NCBI GenBank assembly: GCA_046331565.1
Contig: JAXLQP010000008.1
Span: 124,001-188,000, forward strand
DNA from: DASRDU01 sp046331565
Lineage (GTDB): Bacteria; Acidobacteriota; Blastocatellia; RBC074
DNA length: 64,000 bases
Reading direction: 5' to 3'
Shown here piece after piece: positions 35,189 through 43,637 of this stretch. The position numbers were made by a program, and so were the translations under genes. Numbering within the stretch: the stretch's first letter is position 1; each line of letters starts with the position of its first letter. Under the pieces are notes generated by a model. That model had not been told where the DNA came from. It saw only the letters and a list, made by a program, of their open reading frames with translations, and did not search any database.

Positions 35189-36640
35189 ATGACGAAGAAT
35201 GAGGCGATGACATTCACCAGCCGCAGCGAAAATGACGCCGCACCGCCGCCGCTCAGACGCTCGCCAGCTCTCGCGCTTGATCTCTATGAGCTGACGATGG
35301 CCGCGGCCTATCACGCCTGCGGGCGCACTGAACAGGCCACTTTTGAATTGTTCGTGCGACGGCTGCCGCACAATCGTTCATATCTGATCGCAGCGGGACT
35401 TGAGCAGGCTGTGGATTATCTCAGAACACTGCAGTTCACTGCCGCTGAGGTTGAGTGGCTTGCGTCACTGCCTGCCTTCACGCAGGTGTCGCCGGAATTT
35501 TTTGATTACCTGCGCGGCTTTCGCTTCACCGGTTCAGTTCACGCGCTGCCTGAAGGCACGGTGGCTTTTGCGAATGAGCCGCTGCTGCGCGTGACGGCTC
35601 CGATCATCGAAGCGCAACTGGTCGAAACCTTCCTGCTTTCCACGATCAACTTTCAGACGATGATTGCCACCAAAGCCTCGCGCAGCGTCAGCGCCGCGCC
35701 GGGACGCGGCATCGTTGAATTCGGTTCGCGGCGCGCTCACGGGATGGAAGCCGCGCTGCTCGCCGCCCGCGCCTCTTTCATCGGTGGCTGCATCGGCACT
35801 TCGAATGTCGAAGCCGGACGCCTTTTTGATCTGCCGGTGTTTGGCACCGCCGCGCATTCGTGGACGATGGCCTTTGCCTCAGAGCGCGAAGCCTTCGAGA
35901 GTTATTACCAGGTCTTTCCTGAACACACGACGCTGCTGCTCGACACTTACGACACGCTCAATGCCGCGCGGCTGGCGACTGAAATCGGGCCAGGGCTGAG
36001 TGCGGTGCGGCTCGACAGCGGCGACCTGGCCGGGCTGGCCATTCAGGTGCGCGCCATTCTTGACGAGGCCGGAATGCAGCGCACAAGGATTATGGCAAGT
36101 GGCGACCTGGACGAAGAAAAGATTGCCAGCCTGCTCGCCGCCGGAGCGCCGATTGATCTGTTCGGAGTCGGCACGGCGATTTCAACCTCAATTGACGCGC
36201 CTGCGCTGGGCGGCGTTTACAAGCTGGTCGAAATTGAAGTGGACGGCGATTTCAGACCGACGCTGAAACTCAGCCGCGACAAGGCGACTTACCCGCTGCG
36301 CAAACAGGTCTGGCGCGCGCTGGATGCGCAGGACCGGTTTGCGGGCGACGTGATTGCGGCGACGATTGAGACGCCCGACGAAACGAACAATGAATACACG
36401 GCTCGCGGCTGCACGCCGCTGCTTGAGCCGGTGATGCAGAATGGCGAACTGATGGCCGCGCTGCCGTCATTGCGCGACGCGCAGGAGCGGGCGCAGCAGC
36501 AGCTTGCTCTGTTACCCGACAACTGCCGTTCACTGACTGAAACGGCCTGCTATCCGGTCAGCTTCAGCCCGACGCTCGAACAATTGCGGGAAACCACGAG
36601 CCGTGAAATTGAAAGCAGAAGGCACAGCCATGCAGATTGA
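35189..36640 (+). CDS. pncB: Nicotinate phosphoribosyltransferase
   Basis: A 483-residue NAPRTase, which makes nicotinate mononucleotide from nicotinate and PRPP in the Preiss-Handler salvage route. Typical segments are LALDLYELTMAAAYH (N-terminal), the EFGSRRAHGMEAALLAARA substrate/phosphate region, TAAHSWTMAF and the C-terminal PRPP site GLSAVRLDSGDLAGLAI and DLFGVGTAISTSIDAPALGGVYKLVE. First gene of the operon, directly behind the promoter. The stop overlaps the macrodomain gene by 11 bp. An alternative ATG at 35207 exists, but 35189 keeps a sensible leader. Confidence 0.9.
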   Translation: MTKNEAMTFTSRSENDAAPPPLRRSPALALDLYELTMAAAYHACGRTEQATFELFVRRLPHNRSYLIAAGLEQAVDYLRTLQFTAAEVEWLASLPAFTQVSPEFFDYLRGFRFTGSVHALPEGTVAFANEPLLRVTAPIIEAQLVETFLLSTINFQTMIATKASRSVSAAPGRGIVEFGSRRAHGMEAALLAARASFIGGCIGTSNVEAGRLFDLPVFGTAAHSWTMAFASEREAFESYYQVFPEHTTLLLDTYDTLNAARLATEIGPGLSAVRLDSGDLAGLAIQVRAILDEAGMQRTRIMASGDLDEEKIASLLAAGAPIDLFGVGTAISTSIDAPALGGVYKLVEIEVDGDFRPTLKLSRDKATYPLRKQVWRALDAQDRFAGDVIAATIETPDETNNEYTARGCTPLLEPVMQNGELMAALPSLRDAQERAQQQLALLPDNCRSLTETACYPVSFSPTLEQLRETTSREIESRRHSHAD

Positions 36641-37175
36641 GATCAGATCGGGAGACATCACCGAACAACCTGACATTGATGCCATCGTGAATGCGGCGAA
36701 CACGCATCTGGTGCTCGGTTCCGGCGTGGCCGGAGCAATTCATCGCAAGGGCGGCGAAATCATCAACGAGGAAGGCCGCAGGCAGGCTCCGATTCGCCTC
36801 GGTGAAGCGGCAGTCACAACCGCAGGCGCATTGCCCAACAAATACGTGATTCACGCCGCCGCGATGGGCTACCGCGTTGAAGACCGCGACGTGCCGAAAA
36901 AGCCCGGCACCGGGTCAAGCGCCGAAATCATCAGCAGCGCAACCACCAACAGCCTGAAGCGCGCTGAAGAACTGCAACTGAAATCAATCGCCTTCCCTGC
37001 TCTCGCTACCGGTGTCGCTCGCTTTCCGGTTGATGAATGCGCTGAAGTAATGATCGGCGCAGTGCGCAGCTATGCCGCCGCGCATCCGCACAGCACGATT
37101 GAGCGGGTTATTTTTGTGCTTTTCACTGACCGCGATTACCAGCTTTTCAAACGGGCGGCAGAGCAGGCGAAGTGA
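36630..37175 (+). CDS. Macrodomain protein (ADP-ribose binding)
   Basis: A 181-residue single macrodomain: IEIRSGDITEQPDIDAIVNAANTHL (Asn-rich adenine/ribose site), GSGVAGAIHRKGG (phosphate loop), AFPALATGVARFPVDECAEVMI (second loop). Such proteins bind or hydrolyse ADP-ribose derivatives. The ATG at 36630 (AGAAGG site) gives the usual N-terminus and overlaps pncB by 11 bp, implying coupled translation. Its presence in an NAD operon suggests removal or reuse of ADP-ribose generated from NAD. Confidence 0.85.
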   Translation: MQIEIRSGDITEQPDIDAIVNAANTHLVLGSGVAGAIHRKGGEIINEEGRRQAPIRLGEAAVTTAGALPNKYVIHAAAMGYRVEDRDVPKKPGTGSSAEIISSATTNSLKRAEELQLKSIAFPALATGVARFPVDECAEVMIGAVRSYAAAHPHSTIERVIFVLFTDRDYQLFKRAAEQAK

Positions 37176-37194
37176 ACATCTTTCGAGGAACCAC

Positions 37195-37803
37195 ATGATT
37201 TTTTTCGACATTGACACACAGCACGATTTTCTTGACCGCGATGGCGCGCTGGTCGTGCCTGATGCTGAAGCAATCCTGGCCAATATTGAGCGCCTGCTCG
37301 TCGCGGCCAGTGAACATCACATCACGACGGTTTCATCACGCTGCGCGCATCAGCCGGGCGATGAAGAATTCAAAATCTTTCCGCCGCACTGCGTCGAAGG
37401 CACGCGCGGAGCCGAACGAGTCTTTGCCGCGCTGCCGCGCCTGCCGCGCCGCGAAATCGAAGTCGGCGCACAGCCTGAAACCACAGCGCAACTGCAACCC
37501 GCAACGCATTACGTGGTGAAGAAAAATACCTTCGATCTGTTTTCAAATCCCTGGCTGGCAGCGATGCGCGATCAGCAGGCATTCAGTCACGATGAATGCG
37601 TGGTCTTTGGCGTGGCGACTGATTACTGCGTGCGCGCGGCGGCGCTCGGTCTGGCACAGACGGGCACGCGCGTGCGGCTCGTCAGTGATGCCGTGCGCGG
37701 CGTCGCGCCTGACACCACAGCCAAAACAATCGAAGAAATGCGCAATGCCGGAGTTGAGTTCACGACAACTGACGAAGTACTGAAGGAAATTGCACAGGCC
37801 TGA
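37195..37803 (+). CDS. pncA: Nicotinamidase / cysteine hydrolase
   Basis: A 202-residue isochorismatase-fold cysteine hydrolase with the expected triad: Asp7 in DTQHDF, a Lys at about 110 in VVKKNTFDLF and Cys145 in ATDYCVRAAALG. It would convert nicotinamide to nicotinate, supplying PncB. GAGG precedes the ATG; it lies 19 bp after the macrodomain gene and 22 bp before the regulator. Its place between pncB and nrtR supports the assignment over other hydrolases. Confidence 0.85.
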   Translation: MIFFDIDTQHDFLDRDGALVVPDAEAILANIERLLVAASEHHITTVSSRCAHQPGDEEFKIFPPHCVEGTRGAERVFAALPRLPRREIEVGAQPETTAQLQPATHYVVKKNTFDLFSNPWLAAMRDQQAFSHDECVVFGVATDYCVRAAALGLAQTGTRVRLVSDAVRGVAPDTTAKTIEEMRNAGVEFTTTDEVLKEIAQA

Positions 37804-37825
37804 GAAACCTGGGAGGCTACCCCGT

Positions 37826-38482
37826 ATGAGCAAGGCTGACAAAGCCAAAGATTACCCGCGCCCTTCGGTTACTGTTGATCTGGTGATTCTGACGATTGCT
37901 GCTGACGATCTGAAAGTGCTGCTGATTCGCCGTCGGCAGGAACCATTCAAGGATCGCTGGGCCTTGCCCGGAGGTTTTGTTGAGATTGACGAATCGCTGG
38001 AAGCCGCCGCCGCCCGCGAACTCGAAGAAGAGACCGGAGTCCGCGATGTTTACCTCGAACAGCTTTACACGTTTGGTGATCCGGGCCGCGACCCGCGTGG
38101 CCGCGTCATCAGCGTGGCTTATTTCGCGCTGATTGATGCCGAACAACAGCGCATTATGGCCGCCGATGACGCAACAGACGCCGCCTGGCATTCCGTTTTC
38201 AAGCCGCCGAAACTCGCCTTCGACCACGCCAGAGTGCTGGAATACGCGGTCTGGCGACTGCGTAACAAACTGGAATGGACAACGGTCGGGTACGAGCTGC
38301 TGCCAAAAAAATTCACGCTGTCGCAGTTGCAGCGCGTTTACGAAATCATCCTTCAGCGTCCGGTGGACAAGCGCAACTTTCGCAAAAAAATTCTCGCGCA
38401 GGGTCAGATCAGGGAACTCAACGAAACGCGCGCAGTCGGCGCGCACCGCCCGGCCCGCCTTTACACCTTTCGCAAAAGCTGA
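37826..38482 (+). CDS. nrtR: NrtR-type Nudix transcriptional repressor
   Basis: A 218-residue protein with an N-terminal Nudix-fold domain (about 13-145, GGFVEIDESLEAAAARELEEETG) and a C-terminal winged helix (about 150-218, LLPKKFTLSQLQRVYEIIL, KRNFRKKIL). This is the NrtR architecture: the Nudix-like part senses ADP-ribose or related NAD metabolites and the winged helix binds the operon promoter. GGGAGG precedes the ATG at 37826. Last gene of the NAD operon, so autoregulated through the operator at 35157-35177. Confidence 0.9.
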   Translation: MSKADKAKDYPRPSVTVDLVILTIAADDLKVLLIRRRQEPFKDRWALPGGFVEIDESLEAAAARELEEETGVRDVYLEQLYTFGDPGRDPRGRVISVAYFALIDAEQQRIMAADDATDAAWHSVFKPPKLAFDHARVLEYAVWRLRNKLEWTTVGYELLPKKFTLSQLQRVYEIILQRPVDKRNFRKKILAQGQIRELNETRAVGAHRPARLYTFRKS

Positions 38483-38527
38483 AGCCGATAACTGGGCAGC
38501 CACGCATCAACACGAATTTTCACGAAC

Positions 38528-38570
38528 AAAAAGCCCGGCCTGAGTTTCACATCACTCAGGCCGGGCTTTT
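38528..38570. terminator. Bidirectional rho-independent terminator
   Basis: AAAAAGCCCGGCCTGAG (38528-38544) pairs with CTCAGGCCGGGCTTTT (38555-38570) around a 10-nt loop. The stem is 12 bp of G/C-rich pairs with flanking A and T runs, so it serves both the NAD operon and the convergent nrdJ. Confidence 0.92.
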
Positions 38571-38594
38571 ATTTTGCAGGTTGTGACTGCCAGC

Positions 38595-41108
38595 TTACAC
38601 GCACTTGCTGAATCCGCAGTCGCGGCAGGTGTAGCAACTGGCGTTGTATTCAATTGCGTTGCTGCGGCATTCCGGGCAGGTGGTGATTCTGACCTTTTTA
38701 TTGAAAGCGGTCGGAGTCACAGCGGCATTGCCAGGATTGCTGCTGACACTGCTCTCGGTGACGGCCAGCGCCAGTTTGGCGGCGGCGCGTTCTGAATCCG
38801 GCAGGTTCTGAATGCGGCGCGTCGTCAGCATAATGCATTCAGCCACGGCCTGTTCAGGCGAAGTGCAAAGCCGCTGATTGAACCAGACGGAATGCGTGCC
38901 GATGACTTTGTTGAGGCTGTTGGCCACTTCTTCAGGATTGAAGCCGCCGCGCAGCATCTTTGAAGCCAGCAGGCCAACCGAAACTGAAAGGCCCGCGCCG
39001 GTGGCAAAAACCTCCAGCACGCGCACGCTGTCGTGATTGACCGTGACATAGAGATTCTGCCCGTCAAACGGAATCTGCCACGTTGAGCCGGTCAGTTCAC
39101 GCGGACGCTGCACCTTGCCCTGCGCATTGGTCTGCGCGGGCTTGATGGTTGAAGTAATCGAAGTCACGTTGCCCGGCGCGGTGACAGCCTCAATCGCCGC
39201 ATTCTGTTCGGTAAGTTCGGCTGTTTCAGGCTGCGCTTCGGCAGTTGACGGCGCGGTGGTCATCGCCGTCAGCACCTGCCCGTCACGCGAACCATCGCGG
39301 TAATAGCTCACTGCCTTGACGCCCATCTTCCAGGCGAGGCGATGAACGCGATCAGTGTCTTCGACGGTGTAACTGGCCGGAGCGTTGACGGTCTTTGAGA
39401 TCGAATTGTCAACGTGATCCTGGAATGACTTCAGCACGCGCAGGTGATCGTCCGGCGTGAGCGTCATCGCATCCACAAAATATTCAGGCAGTTCATCCCG
39501 ATGTTCGACGATGTAGCTGGCCGCCGCTTCGATTGATTTCGGATCGGTCGAATCAAGCGTCAGGCCGAGCGCCTTCGCGGCAATCGGATGCGCATAGGTG
39601 CGCGTCCCAATTGTGTCGCGGCGCACATAAGCGTAAGAGAAATTCGGTTCACAGCCCGAACTGGTTTCAGCCACCAGTGAAATCGTGCCGGTTGGCGCCA
39701 CGGTCGTGACTTCGTAATTGCGCGGAGTCAGCGGGATTGAACGGTCAAGACCAACCTCGTCATAAATCAGTTGTTCGTACAGATCGCGGTTCGGCTCAAA
39801 CTCCGGCATCGCACCTTTTTCCGCACCGATGGCAAGCGAGGCCTTCCACGATTCCTGACGGAAGAAATCCATCATCCGGTCGGCATACATCGCTGATTCC
39901 TCAGTGCCGTAAGTCAGGCGCTTGTGCAGCAGCAGGTCAGCAAATCCCATAATGCCCAGCCCGACCGGGCGCGTGCGATGCACCGTGTCGTGAATCTGCG
40001 CCAGCGGCCATTCGCAGACATCAATCACGTTGTCGAGAAAACGCACACACCAGTAAATGTCTTCGGCAAAGCGATCCCAGTCGAGATCGTCCGTTTTCTC
40101 GTCGTAATACTTCGCCACATCAATCGAGCCAAGATTGCAGGCGTTGAAATCGTGCAACAGCTGCTCGGCGCATGGATTCGACGCCTTTTTCAGGCCCATC
40201 GAATTACGCAGCGGATTGTGACGGTTGACATTGTCAATGAAGATGATGCCGGGTTCGGCCCAGCGATGGGTTGAGGAAATGATGCGGTGCCAGATGTCGG
40301 GCGCGTAAACCATGCCAGGCTGTGGCGGCTCCTGGCCATTGAAGGTGTACGGGCCGCCTTCGCCGCTATTGGCTTTCGGATCGAAAACCGGCCTGTCCCA
40401 GGGCTGCCCGTCAAATTCCGTGTGGAACCATTCGTTGTTTTCAACGGCTTTCAGAAACCTGTCGGTGATGGTCACTGAGATGTTGAAATTGGTCAGGCTT
40501 TTCTGGTCATTCTTGGCGTGGATGAACCGCAGCACGTCAGGGTGCGCGACCGAGAGAATGCCCATATTCGCGCCGCGTCGGACTCCGCCCTGCTTCACGG
40601 TTTCGGTCATCGAATTGACGATGTTCATAAACGACACCGGGCCGGAAGCGATGCCGCGACCTTCGCCAACGGGCGTTCCGGCGGGGCGCAGCAGTTCATA
40701 AGTCATGCCGGTGCCGCCGCCGCTCTGGTGAATCAGCGCGCACTGTTTGGCGTGTTCCATAATGCCTTCGAGCGAGTCAGGCACGGGCAGCACGAAGCAG
40801 GCAGCGAGCTGCCCCTTCGGTTTGCCAGCGTTGACCAGGCAGGGCGTATTCGGGATGAAAGCGCGCGCTTCCATCAGGTTCAGCATGGCGGCAGTAAATT
40901 CCTCGCGCCGCTTCGCATCAGTTTCGGCTTTGGCCACTGCGGTGACGACCCGGCGCACAATGTCATCCCAGGTTTCGAGTGGCTTGCCCTTGAGATCCTT
41001 CAGCGAATAACGTTTGGCGACGACCTGCTGGGCGTTGATGCCAATGGGCTTTTTGTGGGCAGTAGCGGGGTTAGCGAACTGAATGATCTTCTGTTTACTG
41101 ACGCTCAT
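38595..41108 (-). CDS. nrdJ: Vitamin B12-dependent ribonucleotide reductase (class II)
   Basis: An 837-residue class II ribonucleotide reductase that makes deoxyribonucleotides using adenosylcobalamin, independent of oxygen. Conserved parts are the N-terminal PNTPCLVNAG, the SGGGTGM and VKQGGVRRGANMG loops, NPCAEQ (thiyl-radical Cys) and APTGTIS. The C-terminal CPECRSN...CYTCRDCGFSKC forms a zinc-binding or redox-thiol tail. Start ATG at 41108; an in-frame TTG 18 nt upstream is less likely. It is long because of a linker of low similarity at about 620-680. A possible NrdR-type pair lies upstream (low confidence). Confidence 0.92.
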   Translation of the reverse strand: MSVSKQKIIQFANPATAHKKPIGINAQQVVAKRYSLKDLKGKPLETWDDIVRRVVTAVAKAETDAKRREEFTAAMLNLMEARAFIPNTPCLVNAGKPKGQLAACFVLPVPDSLEGIMEHAKQCALIHQSGGGTGMTYELLRPAGTPVGEGRGIASGPVSFMNIVNSMTETVKQGGVRRGANMGILSVAHPDVLRFIHAKNDQKSLTNFNISVTITDRFLKAVENNEWFHTEFDGQPWDRPVFDPKANSGEGGPYTFNGQEPPQPGMVYAPDIWHRIISSTHRWAEPGIIFIDNVNRHNPLRNSMGLKKASNPCAEQLLHDFNACNLGSIDVAKYYDEKTDDLDWDRFAEDIYWCVRFLDNVIDVCEWPLAQIHDTVHRTRPVGLGIMGFADLLLHKRLTYGTEESAMYADRMMDFFRQESWKASLAIGAEKGAMPEFEPNRDLYEQLIYDEVGLDRSIPLTPRNYEVTTVAPTGTISLVAETSSGCEPNFSYAYVRRDTIGTRTYAHPIAAKALGLTLDSTDPKSIEAAASYIVEHRDELPEYFVDAMTLTPDDHLRVLKSFQDHVDNSISKTVNAPASYTVEDTDRVHRLAWKMGVKAVSYYRDGSRDGQVLTAMTTAPSTAEAQPETAELTEQNAAIEAVTAPGNVTSITSTIKPAQTNAQGKVQRPRELTGSTWQIPFDGQNLYVTVNHDSVRVLEVFATGAGLSVSVGLLASKMLRGGFNPEEVANSLNKVIGTHSVWFNQRLCTSPEQAVAECIMLTTRRIQNLPDSERAAAKLALAVTESSVSSNPGNAAVTPTAFNKKVRITTCPECRSNAIEYNASCYTCRDCGFSKCV

Positions 41109-41345
41109 GCATTCTCTCTCTTTCAATGTGAATTACAGCACTTTATTCCGGTGGCGAACGCAAAGACACCTGACCCAGGCGCGGAAGCGGGCAGACAACC
41201 GACACAATGCCTCGCCAGAACAAGCTGTGCGGCTGCGATTGTACACTCCGGGATGTAAGAGATCAGGCTGCTGCGAGGAGGAGCTGCGCACCTGACAACT
41301 GTGCCGTGATGATCTTTGCAGAACCTGCTTTTGACTGAAAGCGCG

Positions 41346-41404
41346 GCGGAATATATGACACCACATACAGAGTTGTCAACGGGAAAAGCAGCTATATCTT
41401 GTGG
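41346..41404. promoter_or_regulatory. Possible NrdR-like site pair upstream of nrdJ
   Basis: Two AT-rich cores, AATATAT near 41350-41356 and CTATATCTTGTG near 41392-41403, each partly match the ACAC-WATATATW-GTGT NrdR consensus; the second is the better match (about 11 of 16). They are 43 bp apart, roughly four helical turns. Recorded only as a candidate. Confidence 0.3.
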
Positions 41405-41511
41405 TCTTTTCCTAAATGCTTCCAGATAAAAGCGGATTCCGGCTTCAACTTTTTCCTTAACTCCTGGCCGGGCGGCAACGGGCTGAAACCGTAACCTGGA
41501 AACCAGTCGCC

Positions 41512-41548
41512 GGAAAACAAACAGGGGATCAGAACGACTGATCCCCTG
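41512..41548 (-). terminator. Rho-independent terminator of HtrA-type protease
   Basis: Minus strand: CAGGGGATCAG (41548-41538) and CTGATCCCCTG (41532-41522) pair perfectly over 11 bp around a 5-nt loop, followed by a T-rich run (TTTGTTTT, 41519-41512). It lies about 60 bp after the protease stop. Confidence 0.85.
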
Positions 41549-41606
41549 AAAGTCATTGACGCTGAAATTGAACGACAGGCCCGGCCACCGGCTCAGGCCC
41601 GGTCAG

Positions 41607-43232
41607 TTATTCTGACGGATTAATGACAATGTAGTTGGCATTGCCGCTCCGCGTGCGCACACGAAGCAGTACTTTCTTATTGCCGGACTTTTTCAGCACG
41701 TCATTGAATTCTGCCACTGTTGAAACCGGCTGGCGGTTGGCTTCCTCAATAATCATGCCCTGCCGCAATCCGGCTTCAGCCGCCGCGCTGTCCGGCTCAA
41801 CTTCAGCCACCAGCACTCCGCGCACTGAGGGCGGAATGTTCATCAGCTTCGCTTTATCAGCCGTCAGGTTTTCGACCCGCACACCTGAGAGGGCATTGCT
41901 GGCGTTGTCATTGCTGTCATTGTTTTCCGGCGGACGGGTGTTGCCTGCCAGGTCTTCCGGTTTGACTTCATCCAGCACGGCTGACAGTTCGCGTTCGGCG
42001 TTGCCGCGCCAGATTTTGAATTTGACGCTCGTGCCAGGCGCAGTCTGCGAAACCATATTGCGCAGGTGCGCATTATCCTGGACGCGCTGTCCCTGGAATT
42101 CGGTGATGATGTCGCCGGGTTTGACTCCGGCCTTTTCCGCCGGTGAGCCAGGGGTAACGATGGTGACAAGCGCGCCTTTGGTACTCTTGTAACCAAGCTG
42201 TTCGGCCACTTCGCTCGACAGTCCCTGCGGATTAAGATTAACGCCGAGAATGCCGCGCCGCACTTTGCCACCCTTGATCAACTGATCCATGACATTGCGC
42301 GCCATCCGGGTCGGAATGGCAAAGCCGATGCCGATGCTGCCGCCCGTCGCGGAAAGAATCTGTGACGGAATGCCGATCAGTTCACCATTAAGATTGACGA
42401 GCGCCCCGCCGGAATTACCGCGATTGATCGGAGCGTCGGTTTGAATAAAGTCCTCGTAAGCGGCGATGTTGCCCACCGCGCGCGTGCCGGTGCTGCGGCC
42501 TTTGGCGCTGATGATGCCCATCGTGACGGTCTGGCCGACGCCGAGCGGGTTGCCGACAGCGAGGACTATGTCACCGATCTCAGCCTTGTCTGAATCACCC
42601 AGCGGCAGGGTCGGCAGCCCCGTCGCGTCAATCTTGACAACCGCGATGTCGCTGGCCGGGTCAGTGCCAATGACTTTGGCGACGAATTCGCGCCCGTCAG
42701 TCAGCTTGATTTCAACCTTGTCGGCATCTTCGACCACGTGATTATTGGTCAGAATGTAGCCGTCCGGGCTGACGATCACGCCTGAACCGAGGCCGCTCGG
42801 AACCAGCGGGCCTTTTTTATCCCGGTTCTGATTCTGCGGCGCGCGGCGGCGCTGAGTCGGGTTTTCGTCGTCCTGATCCGGGCCGTTAAAGAAGTCGTGG
42901 AACGGATCCATCAGAAAAGGCGCCTGCTGCTGCCGGGCGCGGCTTTTGACTTCGATGGTGACGACTGCCGGAGTCACGGCTTTGGCAATCGCCGAAAAAC
43001 CGCCGTTGAGCGTCAGCGCCTGACCGGCGTGATTGTCAGCTGCAATGTAAATCGGCACGCCATTGCCACTGCCGCTTTTGAAAGGCGACCAGCCTTTGGC
43101 GCTCAGCGCGGAACCGGCGAACACGCCAACCACCAGTGTCACCACTCCCAGCAGGCTCAGCAAAACCCGGTTGCGTCTTGATTCCGCCCGCTGCTGACGA
43201 GCAATAAAGATGTTATCCATTTCAGCGTCCAT
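41607..43232 (-). CDS. HtrA/DegQ-type serine protease with two PDZ domains
   Basis: A 541-residue envelope protease. Order: N-terminal TM anchor (22-44), Gln/Arg-rich linker, trypsin-like domain with His165 (NNHVV), Asp195 (ASDIAVV) and Ser274 (RGNSGGAL), PDZ1 (about 318-405, GILGVNLNP) and PDZ2 (about 430-541, GVRVENLTADKAKLM). Degrades or refolds damaged envelope proteins. The ATG at 43232 has AGGAGG 12 nt upstream; a longer frame to 43262 would include that site. Divergent from the collagen-like gene. Confidence 0.9.
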   Translation of the reverse strand: MDAEMDNIFIARQQRAESRRNRVLLSLLGVVTLVVGVFAGSALSAKGWSPFKSGSGNGVPIYIAADNHAGQALTLNGGFSAIAKAVTPAVVTIEVKSRARQQQAPFLMDPFHDFFNGPDQDDENPTQRRRAPQNQNRDKKGPLVPSGLGSGVIVSPDGYILTNNHVVEDADKVEIKLTDGREFVAKVIGTDPASDIAVVKIDATGLPTLPLGDSDKAEIGDIVLAVGNPLGVGQTVTMGIISAKGRSTGTRAVGNIAAYEDFIQTDAPINRGNSGGALVNLNGELIGIPSQILSATGGSIGIGFAIPTRMARNVMDQLIKGGKVRRGILGVNLNPQGLSSEVAEQLGYKSTKGALVTIVTPGSPAEKAGVKPGDIITEFQGQRVQDNAHLRNMVSQTAPGTSVKFKIWRGNAERELSAVLDEVKPEDLAGNTRPPENNDSNDNASNALSGVRVENLTADKAKLMNIPPSVRGVLVAEVEPDSAAAEAGLRQGMIIEEANRQPVSTVAEFNDVLKKSGNKKVLLRVRTRSGNANYIVINPSE

Positions 43233-43637
43233 AGTTGTGTAAAGCCTCCTTTGAAACTGCATTCCCCGCAGGAGTCCCCGTGCCGGTAAAGCCGGAATTA
43301 CAAGCAGTCAGGCCATGCTTTGACCGGCGCGAGGGAAAATGATCTTAACAATCGCTGATCGGGTTTTCAAGAAATGTACCCTGACGTGGTGGCCGGGTGA
43401 GGCACAGCAGCGATTTTCAGCCACTGCCACCCGGCCAGTGAATTGCCCGATGGCAGCAGGATGTACGACCGGAGCCGGGCCGAAGATTTACGAAATTGTG
43501 ATTTGTCTGTGGCGGCCTGGAAGCCGCGCGCGATTGATTCTTTCCGTTTGTTGCGAGGCCACGCCCCACGGCTTTCGGTTGCCTGAATGCCCACGAGAAA
43601 TCAGGTCAACTGTCAGGATGTTTTCAGAAAACCAGAG
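43233..43637. other. Divergent intergenic region
   Basis: 405 bp without a gene. It includes a 10-bp perfect inverted repeat TGGCCGGGTG / CACCCGGCCA (43390-43399 and 43428-43437) with a 28-bp loop. Promoters for the protease and the collagen-like gene should be here but are not resolved. Confidence 0.45.

Larger units (their letters stand above)
41109..41606. other. Intergenic region between nrdJ and htrA-type gene
   Basis: 498 bp without a gene. It includes the terminator of the protease gene (41512-41548) and two AT-rich motifs near 41346-41361 and 41389-41404 that resemble NrdR boxes. No cobalamin riboswitch was recognised. Confidence 0.5.

Noticed and set aside
40518..41258. A 246-codon plus-strand frame opposite nrdJ
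   Set aside because: Antisense shadow of the ribonucleotide reductase; low-complexity translation.
41109..41606. Cobalamin riboswitch upstream of nrdJ
   Set aside because: I looked for the B12-box pattern and its paired stems and found none.
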